NCBI GenBank assembly: GCA_037178855.1
Contig: JASJZC010000006.1
Coordinates: 4,340,001 to 4,404,000 of the forward strand
Reading direction: 5' to 3'
Source of the DNA: Oscheius sp. JU75
Lineage: Eukaryota > Nematoda > Chromadorea > Rhabditida > Rhabditidae
Length of the DNA: 64,000 nt
Part shown: one piece after another, positions 50,801 to 62,800 of the stretch
Layout of the letters: each line of letters opens with the position of its first letter
How positions within the stretch are numbered: the stretch's first letter is position 1
Notes under the pieces: model-generated
Databases searched by the model: none
Told to the model about the DNA's origin: nothing
Seen by the model: the letters and a program-made list of their open reading frames with translations, nothing else
Program-made: the position numbers and the translations under genes

Positions 50801-53800
50801 CAGATATTTTCGGATTCGGACAGGAGAGATGAAGCTGAGGTAGGCGATATCCATGTTGAAGTTGCAAAAGTACAGCCAGAAAAGAGGCCATTCCAGACGC
50901 GCCTTCAGCGTGTCCGAGATGGCTCTTGATACTGCTGACCGTTGTCTTTCCAATTCGAAGAACAGCTGATGCCTCTATGGGATCTCCTAAAGAGGTTCCG
51001 GTGGCATGGAGTTCTACTTCATCCGTTTGACCACCAGACTGCCTCATACAATCTTCTTGAGCATGTCCATTTGGAACCTGGATAGCAGCAGACTTCCCGT
51101 TGTGTCTCTTGTACCAATTGGATAGTTTGGCCAGTTGCGGAATCCCATTTAATGCGCAGTACTTCTTCGATGCCAGTAAAACCACTCCAATTCCTTCTGA
51201 CCTTCGGTATCCATCAGCTGAGGCATCAAAGACTTTACTGTAGGAGCTGAGCATTCCACCATCCGTCAAAACCTCGGTGACTTTGTCGTGTAGGATCAGA
51301 TGTACTCCAGCCACAATTGCCATCTCGACTAGTCCTTTTTGGATATCCTCTGCTGCCAGAGTCAGGGCTGTGAATGAGCTGGAGCAGGCTGTATCGACGA
51401 CGAGTGAAGGACCTTCCAACTTGAGCCAATGTGAGATTCGTCCCGAAATGCAACTTCCGTGTGTTCCAGCTGCCAAATAGCCGGACAGTTTGGCCACACT
51501 GTCTCCGTAGACCATTTGAACAAAGTCCATACCACTCTGGCCCACATAGACTCCAGTTGATGATGGTAGAGTGGGGAAATTAGAATTTTCTAGTGCTCGA
51601 TAGACCATGACCATCAAGAGACGTTGCATTGGATCAATGAAAGCTGCCTCTTTTGGACTAACTCCGAAGAATTCTGGGTCCCATTGAGAAATGTCCTGGT
51701 CGATGAGGGAGATATTGGTATAAGCATGAGGCATTCGCCGGGTATGGCTATGCGAATTGGTTCCAAGCAGGAGTTGTTGCCAAAGCGAGAGAATATCTAT
51801 ACTAGCAAAGCAGAAGCTCCCTGCAGAGCCCACCACTATCACTTCGTTCGTAGACTTCCGTTGATTGTTCTCGCAGTCCTAAATGATTGTTAGTGGGTGA
51901 GTTGAGAGTAATCCTACTTGTTCTGAACGCTGATGTTGTGCTTGTTCAATAAAATTAACATTTGTCTGTTGAATCTGAGTAACCGTTTTCCATAGTTTCA
52001 AGTGTGACTCACTGTGCTGTATCCGTTCAGTAGTTTCCTCTCATTTACAACATCATTCATTGTCTTCCCAGAGTCAATTCCGTTCGGTGTCTGAGCAGAT
52101 TTTCGTTTGTGTATGATTAAATCAAACCTTTGTCCCAAGCTCTGACTTGAAGACCACGGCAGTAACATTCCTAGCCTCGAACACAAGTTTGTCGTCGATC
52201 AGAACTGTTGAATTGAATTGGAAGAATTTGTCATTCTCGGCTGTCATCTCTGCTAGGAATTGAGCTTTCTGTCCTGCTTCCAGCTTGTGATTCCAGTCGA
52301 TGTAGACCTCGTTCAGAGAGACAGGAACATAGTACTCGTTCGGTCGGCGATGCTGCACAATGAGACAGATCAGATGAAGAGCTCCGTCCATCATTGGCCA
52401 CAAGAATGCTCCGTCCTGAAAACGTCTCATTAGTAGTTCCAAAATCATCAACCTCAATAACTCCTCTCGCGACAGCCTTCTTTTCGTCCCTATTGACCTC
52501 CTTCAGAACTTGGAATCGAGGTCCGTAACGAAGTCCAGCCAATGCACTCAGATGATACCAATTTTCCACATCAACATTCAGATTACAGCAAAGGAAGTCT
52601 TCAGGACGATTGATCTGCTTCCATTGATTGTTCCATTGTCTCAGTCCAGCCAAACAGATTGCTTTGTCGTTCACTTTGACATTCAGACGGTTATCATTTC
52701 CCTTTGAGACTACAGCGGTCCGATTCTGGTCCAGCTTCCAGGGAGAAGAGAAACGGACGTTGGTCAGAGTAAAGAAATCTGTAGTTGATCCTTGATTTAT
52801 ATTTTTGAGCAGATGGTATAGTTGAAGCATTCCTGGCACTAGGACCACGTTGTTTACCTCATGATCTTTGATGACAATCACTTCTTCGTTTGTCAGTTCA
52901 ATCTTTTGGGTATTTGGTGTAGTTGAGAGGCAAACATCCTTCTCTACTTCAGCGATGTAAATTTTCTCAAGAGCGATAGCTACGCCCGTCTTCTGGAGTT
53001 CGATAGCTGTCTCAACAAGTTTTACACATTCATCTCCCTTGTCCTGAATGCTTTGAAGAATCTTGTGCTCCTTCGGGTTGATGATTCGTTTCAGGAATTG
53101 GCAGAGAGTAGCTGAAGGACCGGCCTCCACCCACGTCCTGACTCCTTCCTTAACCAGTGTCTCCACGCAATTCACAAACTGAACACCGCTGACAGTATGT
53201 TTGACCAGATACTCCTCATCGAACTCGGTCACCAGTCGTCCAGTCATATTGCTCACAATTGGAACTTTAGCCTTTTTGAAGTTGATTTGTTTAAGAACAG
53301 CTCGCAGTCCTTTCAGATCCTCTTCTGTTATGAGAGACGAGTGGAATGGGTACATTGTGTTGATGAAGGTGACTTGAAGTTGCTTCCCCTTAACAAAGGC
53401 CAGTGCTCGATCGAGAATCTCTTTCTTTCCAGCAATTACCAATTGTTTCGGACTGTTGACAGCAGCTACCGAGACGTCAAATTTCTTGAGGACATCTTCT
53501 GCTGCTCGACTATCCACTGCCAACATTGCTCCTCGTCCATTAATCTTTTCCATAGCTTGTCCTCTGGCCACTACGAGTTTAACTCCTTCCTCCAACGTCA
53601 TAATTCCTGCATGTACTCCAGCCACCAGCTCTCCAACACTGTGACCAAGATAAAAGCCCGGCTCGAGGCCAATCGTTTTCCAGAACTGTCCCAGAGCGTA
53701 GCAGAAACTGAACATGATGGGCTGCATGTGACTTGTCAGCAGTAGTTCCTTATAGTTTTCTGTCTTGTTGAGGATATCTTGAAGGGCTACTGGTCCTTGC

Positions 53801-56800
53801 ATATACTGATCACATTTCTCCAAACAGCTGTGGAAGAGAGTCTTAAAAATGGGGAAGGATTCGGACAGCTGGGCTCCCATGAACGGATATTGTGCTCCTT
53901 GACCACTGAACATCATTGCGATCTTTCCATTCGGACAGACAGCTTCTTCCAGATATGTTAGCTTGCTCAATTTGTCCATTAGCTCCTCCTGGGTGGTTCC
54001 TTGAACAAACTGCAGATATTTTCCAGTCCTTTGGATCGCTCCTTTCCCTCTAAGAGCAGCTTCTTTAGTCTTCTTGAAGCCGTCTGGACTGTCGTATGGT
54101 AGAGTAACAGTTAGAACATCACAATACGATTGAGTCTCCTTTGTCTGGTCGACAGGCGTATTGCCCTTCAAGGAGAGGATGTGCTCGGTCAGTTCCTCCA
54201 AGTTCGGGTACTCATAAAAGACTGCCACCGTCAGTTTAAGCTTATAGGTCACTCTGATATATTCCAAGAGGGCCGAGAGAGTATGGGACGTGAAGCCCAT
54301 TTCCATGAAGCTCTTGTTCGTCTTGACCTTGTTCTTCAGCAACTTCTGGGCCATAGACGTCAGTTCTTCCAGGACCTCTTCACTCAATTCTTCCTCCAAG
54401 GCTTCGTCAGCTTCAATTACTTCGAAATCGCCCAGTTCTGGTTCCGTCTTTGGTTCAGCAACTCCTTTCACGATCAGATCCCTCCGAATGTCCTTTCTCT
54501 TCTCCAATACGATGTTCCAGTCGACTTTGGCAGCCATCATTCTCGCGGGTTTGTTTAAAATCGCGTACTTTAGATACTGGAGCCCTTCCTCGGTAGTGAA
54601 GCCGACGAATCCGTGTTCAGTCAGAATCTTGTGGATGTTCCTGTTGGCAGCCATTCCCGTCTCCAACCAATTTCCCCAGTGGATTGAGGTGCTCGATAGA
54701 CCACGCCTCGTCCGCTCGGCCATCTTGTAGTCCAGGTAAGCATTGGCAACTCCGTAGTTCAATTGCCCAACATTGCCGCAGGCGCTGGTCCAGCTGCTCG
54801 CTGAAAAAGATCAGTTTGGACACCATTGCGCATTAGTAGAAATCAGTCTACCCTCTCTGACAGGCAATTGGTACCCTTCTTCAGCAATTTGTCATACCTG
54901 TAACGAAGATGTTGGGTCTCAACTTGAGCTCATCAAGTACGTCGATCAGGACATCCAATCCATCAGCCTTCGGACCAAAAACTTTCCTAAATGATGAGGC
55001 ATTCTGTCTCTCCATCTTTCCGTCCTAAATTTGCCATTTTTGCATGATTCTCTCACACCAACTTGAAGAACTCCAGCACAATGGATGACTCCCTCAATGG
55101 ACTTCAGTTTCTTCAGCTCTTGTCTCATCTTGTTCTTATCCATGATGTCAGCACTGATTACCATGACGGTTGCCTTGGTCCTCATAAGTTTAATGTCTTT
55201 AGTCAGCTCATCGTCCGGTGTTCTTCTACTGATCAATGCCACTCCCTCGACTCCTTCCTCGACCAGGAACTTGGCTTTTGACAGTCCGATTCCGGAAAGA
55301 CCTCCACTGATCAGCCAGAATCCCGTCAACCTCCCAGTCAGGTCTGATTCACTGATGCACTTTCTCTGCAGCTGTTCTGTCCAGACATATTGGAGAACTT
55401 CAGGCTTCTCAGCTGCAGCTGTCTTCATGAAGGCTCGGGCTTGGTATTGAAGATTGGAAAAGATGGATAGCACATGGACAACGACAGACTTCTTGTGTTT
55501 GGATAACAACTTGCAGAAGTCGATAAGAGATAGGAAGAGCGCCTCGGAAGACAACTGACCGTCGAGCAATGCAATGGAAAGAACACTTCTTGCTGGAAAA
55601 CCAGCTACGGTACTCTCATTGATCTCCAGTTCAGCCGTTCCTTTCAAGAGGCACAGCTTCCCCTTTTTTCCGACCATTCTGTAGTCAGCTTTGATACCAG
55701 AACTTGGTTCTTCGATAGGAATGAATGCATCGACTAACATGACCTCTTCTCGTCTCGGAGAAACTTCTCCAGAACAACCAATTCCACTATCGACCAGAAT
55801 CTTTAGTTCCTCATTCTTCTCGTCTCCTCCCAATTTCTGGAGGAGACAGAAAGACAGCTCCAAGACAGTAGGATGATCAAAGATGTCCGTCGTACTAATA
55901 TCGATCTGAGGGAAGTACTTTTCGTTGAGACGATTCACAAAGTCGACGAGAGAAAGAGAATCCATTCCCATCTCCATGAAGCCGATGTTGAAATCTACAG
56001 GTTCGTCGATGAGAACATCGGTCAAAGCCTGTTTGACCTTTCCTTTTACATCTTCCAGTTTCCCCTTCTCCAGCAACATTTCAGCTACTGGCTTGACAGT
56101 TTCTTCGTGTTTCTCATCAGAGATCTGTTTCTCACCGCGTAGCTTGGCCAGATGAACGGTCAGTTCGTCAATAGTCGGATGATCGAAAACGTCACTAGTC
56201 GAGATGTCTAGAAGTGGGAAGTACTTCTCATTCAGACGATTGACAAAGTCTACAAGAGTCAAAGAGTCCATTCCCATTTCCATGAATCCTTGACTCTCGT
56301 CCGTCGGCTCTTCTGGCAGAACATCTTCCAACGCGTTCTTGATCTTCTGTCTAGTGTCCAAGTTTGAAGTGGTTTCAGGAACAGTCGGTGTTTCAATAAG
56401 GCTCATGAGGTGTGTGGCCAGTTCTTCGACTGAAGGATGATCGAAGATGTCCGTTGTGCTGATCTCAAGACTCGGAAAGTATCGTTCATTGAGTCGATTG
56501 ACGAAGTCGACCAGAGACAGGGAGTCCATTCCCATTTCCACGAACCCTTCCGGATTTCCTTCTTCCACTCCTTCCGGAAGAACATCATTCAGAGCTTCGT
56601 ACAGCTTCTTTGTCATCTCGTCTTGTCCATCGACAATCGAAGAAGTCTTGGCAGAGACGGCTGGCTGCTGAACTGGCTTCAACGCAAGGACATCTGGTCT
56701 TCTGATAGCCTCCTTCTGTTGGATTTGAAGACAGATTTTTCCTTCTGTTTCAACAGACAAGATACCATCCCTTTCCGCAATTGTAAACTTCTTCTCCAGT

Positions 56801-59800
56801 GGGAGCAAACTACTGATTCCGAGGTCATTGAAACTGAATCCATTTGATTCGAGCACGCAGAATAAAGATCGATACGGAGAGTCGTGGACAGCATTGACGG
56901 TTAGGCAGTTTTCGAATTGGGTGACAACAGTAGATGGGATTTTCTCAATGAAGAGAATCTTTCCGTTTCCTTTGGGGACTTTTGTCTGTGTCAAAGAAGG
57001 AGTGTCCAACTGTTCGAGAGTACAGGAGAAGGCTTCGACTTCTTCCAGCTTTCCAGCCACTCGACCAGTACTGTCTCCAGTTTTGGACACGGTGACAGTT
57101 AGCCAAACTGGTTGTTCCAGTCTGCTTGACTTTGTCACAAGGTCGTTGATCTTGAAGAATGTTCCAAACCCTCGTCTTCCAGCCTCTGTGACAGCCAAGA
57201 GTGCCTCTCCGACAGTGAAGCCATTCTTGAACACGCTTGGATGGCGCATTGGAGATAGTTGGTTTTCAAAGACTACTTCCTTCTCGGTTCTGTTCACCTC
57301 AGTTCCAAGAAGATAATGTTCGTAGACTGGCTTCCTTTCTCCAAACCAGATGGTCTGTCGATTGAAAGGATAAGTTGGAAGTTGAATGAATCTTAAAGGA
57401 GTACTGTAGACACTCGTCCAGTCAATGTCTTGTCCAGCTACAAACAGTTTTCCAAGTGTAGAGAGAAGAGATTTAAGAGCAGTCACTGTTCCTCCGATTG
57501 AAATGGTTGAAGCACTTGGCGTAGAAGGAGTGTAATGCATTCGACCTTTGTAGACTGCATCAATCTTTCCTGTAAGTAGGCGAAGATTTGTGTCATTGAC
57601 ATCCATAGATCCAGAGGCGAGAAGGAAGAGAACATGAGATTCGGGAGTCGTCGAAAGCCACTTGAAGTTGGCTATAGCGTTTTTCAGGAACTTTGTTACA
57701 GACAGAAGCAGTCGGTGTCGATCGTTGACCTCGAATTGACTGAGATATTCGTAGTACTCGTTGATTTCTTCAATAGCCAGTAGATCGAAGCTCAGTTCTT
57801 CTCCAAACAGACAGAATTTCGGCTTCTGGTCACTCTTCTCGATGAGAGACACAGCCTTTCCTCTGGTAACCAGAATAGCCAATCGCTTCGGATACTGGGT
57901 ACGATAGGCTACTGACCCACAAATGTCTGACAATGGCTCCTGAGACTGAGAAACAAAGTTCATCATGGACTCTTTGAAAGCTGAAAGAGAGTTGACTGTC
58001 TTGGCTGACAGAGGCAGGAGGTAGTGAGAGTGAATGGGGGCTGTTGGACTTAAAACTTGTTGATTCTGAAACGCAACCGTAATGTTAGTTTGTAGAGAAA
58101 GTTACCTTCTCGGCCAAGACAGCCGCATTGGTTCCACTGACACCGAAGGAGGATATTCCTCCAATGACAAAGTCCTTCTCTTCTCCTACTATTGGAAGAC
58201 GCAAAGTTCCTGGCTGAATATCTTTGTTCAGAACATGGAAATGGATGAGAGACGGGACGTAGTCATGTTCCAAAGTCAATGACAGCTTCAGTAGACCACA
58301 GGTTCCAGCAGAAGCTTCTCCATGTCCGAGTGATGCCTTGGCCGAGGAGATTACAACGTCTTGGAGCAGGGACGACAAGGTATTCACCTCGATTGGATCA
58401 CCGAGAGATGTTCCTGTTCCGTGTGCTGAAATCTTTGACTACGAACAAAGAAATGTCTTCCTACCTTCCCAAACATTAGCTTCGACACCAGGACTTGTAG
58501 CGAAGAGATTGCCCAGGAGCATCTTGTGAGCGACTCCATTTGGAGCAGTCAGCGAGACACTTCGACCTCCGTGATTTACATTGACTCCTTTCAGAGTTGA
58601 GAGGTACCTGGTTGTGGATTTCGTCTGAAAGAAGTTTTTTAAATAACATTATTCCCCCTACCTTCTCCAGAATGAGTACAACGCAACCATCCGATCTACC
58701 ATACCCACTGGCTCGGGCATCGAACGAGAGTGACATTCCATGAGCCGAAAGCATTTTCCCGTTTGAACGATGTCCTTGTCCCTTCTCCGAGAGTATCAGA
58801 TTGACTCCGGCCACAACTGCTCGTCGACATCTTCCATCCAACAGGGCATTGATGGCCATTTCGACAGCAACAAGTGATGAGGAACAGGCAGTATCGACGG
58901 TTACAGAAGGACCGTAGGAACCAAAGACGTAGTTGATTCGACCAGCAATGACAGCGACCATTGATCCAAGCATGGAGAGAATGGTCGTCTGCTGTTGTTC
59001 CATCAAGTCACCGTATTCCTTCTCCATCAAGCCGACGAAGACTCCGACTTCGGTCATGTCCATGTCTCCCGAGTTTTCGATGCACTCCTCGACACATTCC
59101 AAGAGCAGTCTCTGTTGGGGATCCATCATCTCCGCCTCACTCTTACTGATCTTGAAGAAAGAAGAGTCGAAAGCAGCCACATCTTGCTGGATGAAGTTGC
59201 CTCCCTCGACCGACGATCCATATTTTTGTCCCTTGATCAGAACGTTTCTTGAAGCAATTCTGGAAACAGGTGTTCTGGAGGAAGGATTCCGTCCCATTAC
59301 GAGAAACTCCCAAAAGTCGGCAGGATCCATTATTCCACCTGGTAGACGACAGGCAGCCGAACGAATTCCGATCGGGGATTGAGAGAGACGAGAAGGAGGA
59401 AGAACAGGAGACAAAACTTTTGCTACTTCAGTTTCCTTCTTTTCGACTGGAGAATCGTAAGAGGCCAGATAATTGGCCAAATCCAAGATGGTTGGGTGAT
59501 CGAAAACAGAAGTTGTCGAAGCCAGAGGGTACTCTTCTCGGAGGTAGTTTCGGAGTCGAACAGCCTGGAGAGAGGACAGTCCGAGATCGAAGAATCCAGC
59601 CTTCTCGTCCAGCTCGTCCCATCCAAATGACTCCTCGAACCATTTCAGAACATAGTTCTTTGCCTTGGTGTACGAAGCCTCAGATCCCTTCTTCACCACA
59701 ACTTCCTTCTTCGGAATGGTCGAAGTTGGGACAGCAGCACGTCCTTCGATCTCCTTCCTTCGGAAACAGACATTCTTTATGTTCATCAGCAGATTGCCGT

Positions 59801-62800
59801 CCGAGTCGAAGGCACTCGCATCTCCGTAGAGGAAGCTTCCGTTGTTCAAGTATGTAAAGTAGACAGTCACCGGTCCTTTGGGATTAGAGTTGAGAATATT
59901 GACCTGTTCCACATTGAAAGGAAACCAGGGATGGTGGTCAGCCGGTTGTTCCAGTAGATATCCCATTGCTACGGTCTGTAGAACTCCGTCGATCAGGATA
60001 TCCAGGCGGTCAACCTGGTCCAGTTCAGCTACACCTTTTCCATTCGAAGAAGTGATTTGCGAGAGCATCTGAATTTATTGTTTTTCGTGGAAAAACACTT
60101 TGTTTACAAACCTGGAATTTCTTCTGGTACATCAAAGCACTGAGGGAAAATCGGTTATATATCTCCTTTGTTTTGAAGACCTCTCTCATCATCTCAACTG
60201 GTTCTACTGTAGCTGTCGTGTTGTTCTCCTTGAGAGTGAAGGAGACAGCATCCATTCCATTTGCAGACAGGACTGTACCATTTTTTGTCTCGAACAAGAG
60301 TTTTGAAGAAGTTGGCACGATCGGAGCAAGGAAATCAACCGAACAGATGGTTTTCTTCGGATTCAGTTCGTCGATGATTCTCAACAAGGTGGCCCCCGGC
60401 ACGATGACTTCTCCATTGATCACATGGTCCTTGATATGGCTCCATTCCAGACTGTCCAGGTCAACTGTCACAGTATTCCGTGTTGTTTGAACTGTCTTCT
60501 TGAGAGGAATCCAATAAGAACGCATATCGAAAGGATACTCTGCCAACGGGGTCGTGGGATGACTCTGACCGAATTGGCTCCAATTCACTTCCGCTCCCGA
60601 GACATACTGTTCTGACAGAAGCTGTAGGATGTCACTGTACTGGTGGAGAGTACGAAATGAGTCCCTGCAAAAATTTCAATTAGAAAGGAGGTTATAAAGT
60701 AAGAAATGTGGGTGTGGAACGGCGCGAAAGAGACTATCCTAATTGCGTGGAGACACTACCAAAGAGGAGCTAATTGATGGTGAAACCCAACCGTTTCGAT
60801 TGTCCAACATGTATTGTTCCCGGCTCTAGTTCGCTGGGCTCCTCTTCCAGGAAACAAGCCTCCACAAATTGACCGGTTGTCTTGAGTTGTTCTCCTCTCG
60901 GGTTCAGTAGCTTCACAGACGGAAGACGGAGCTGAAGGTCTCGACTGATCCTCTTCATCTGACGGACATCTCCCGCCAGAGAGGCAATCAAAAGATCGTT
61001 AATGTAGTGGTCAGCTGTCATCTCGAATATAGATAGGAACAGAAGACAGGCTGGTCCGGTAGCAGCGTACTGCGAGACGTTGACTCCCATTGTCTGGACA
61101 CATTTCAGGTAGGCGTATGAGGAAGATAGTCTGTGTTTCATCGAAGTTGGATCAGAGTAAGGCTCGAAACGGAGACGTTGACAGAAACTGAAGTCTTTTC
61201 TATTACAGTATTTTGTAACGGTTACCTGTAGTAAGCAGTCTTGAATGTCTCTGAAGATTGGGATAGTGTCTTGTCCGATATACTGTAAATATCTGTTGAT
61301 ACGTGCAAGACCGTTTTTGTCGAAAGAGGTGCTGATAGAATTGTCTCAAGTTTCTTGGCAGCTTCGGTTTGTGAGCTAGCCACGACCGCGACTCTCCATT
61401 TATGCATAGTCTTTCTTTTCTGAAGCGCACAAGCACTTTCTGCCAAACTCTTTGATCCTGTTGTCAAAATCTCTTTCAAGTCTTCAATGCTCTTCTTCAG
61501 TCCTTCCTTGGTTTTGGCAGAGAGTGGAAGGATCTGCTCCGTGAAGACTGACTTTTCCTGAGCAGGAGCTGGCTTTCTTCCCAAAATGGCTGTTTTGGTT
61601 CCTGTGATTCCAAATGAGACCACAGTGGCAGTAGAGACATCTCTCTCTTCTGTCACGTAAGGCAAACTGAGAGATTGATTGTTCCGAATATGTTCATTGG
61701 CCAGCAGATTGTTTAGAATTGAGGGGACTGTTCCCTCCTCCATGATCTTAATGACTTTGCAGATTTGAAGAAGACCGGAAGCTGCCTCGCTGTGACCGAA
61801 TTGGGCTTTGCTTGAAGCCATGAGGAGATCGTTTCCTGTCGCTGACTGATAAGCCATAGCTTCAACTCCGTCTCCGACAGCAGTAGCAGTTCCGTGCCCT
61901 TCAATGTAGTCGACCGGACCACATTCTTCGACGAGTTTTGCTACAGAGGCGACAACTGGAGTGACAACAGCACCACTGTGAGCGGCCTTGGCTGCGTCAA
62001 TGACCAGAAGTGGACGGTCGAGAGGATCCAATCGCTTCAGAATGAAGATTCCCACTGTTTCGGACCGAACAAAGCCGGCAGCTTCAACCGAGAAGGACCT
62101 GGTGTAATCTTGAGAAAGGAGGGAGCGGAGAGAGTGCATGTAAGGAGCAGACAAGAACAACTGGGTGGCTGCCACGACTCCCCAATCTCTTCCATCTCTC
62201 AACATCGACGAGAGACACATCTCTATTGCCGAAGCTACAGAGGAGCAAGTGCTGTCGACTACCAAGGCTCTTCCCTGAATCAGTTGTTTCAAAGAACATG
62301 GTTGAACCTGCCCGAATGTTTAGCATTTGAGCTAGTCTTCCAGCCATCATCGAATGGTTTGTCCCTGTCCAAAGTCGGTCATCCAAGTCCTCAACATGTT
62401 TCTCTGCCAGAGTCCTATACTCGGAATGAGCAGCAACAGTTAGAAAGAGGTCAGCGTTAGTCAGAGTTGGGTGACCAGCCTTCTCCCAAGCATTGTAGGC
62501 ACAATGAAGAAGAAGACGATGTTGGGGATCCATGAACTGTGCTTCTTCTTTCGAAATCCCGAAGAATCCACTATCAAATCGAGACACATCTGATCCCAAG
62601 AGTCCCGTCTGAATTCGGATATACGAAAGAACAGCTATTAGAAACCTGAAAGTCCTGAGCAGTTCCAATCAACTTTTTTCTCTGCTCCGGCATCGATTTT
62701 GTCAGAACTTTTCCAGTGAGTAGAGCGTCCCAAAAATCTTCGAACGATGTCACGTCTCCCGAAAACTTGAAATCAGTGGCAACTATTCCAATTTCTGTCT

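Noticed and set aside
56403-57316. Plus-strand frames opposite the PKS (several over 130 codons)
   Set aside because: Antisense shadows of long conserved PKS exons.
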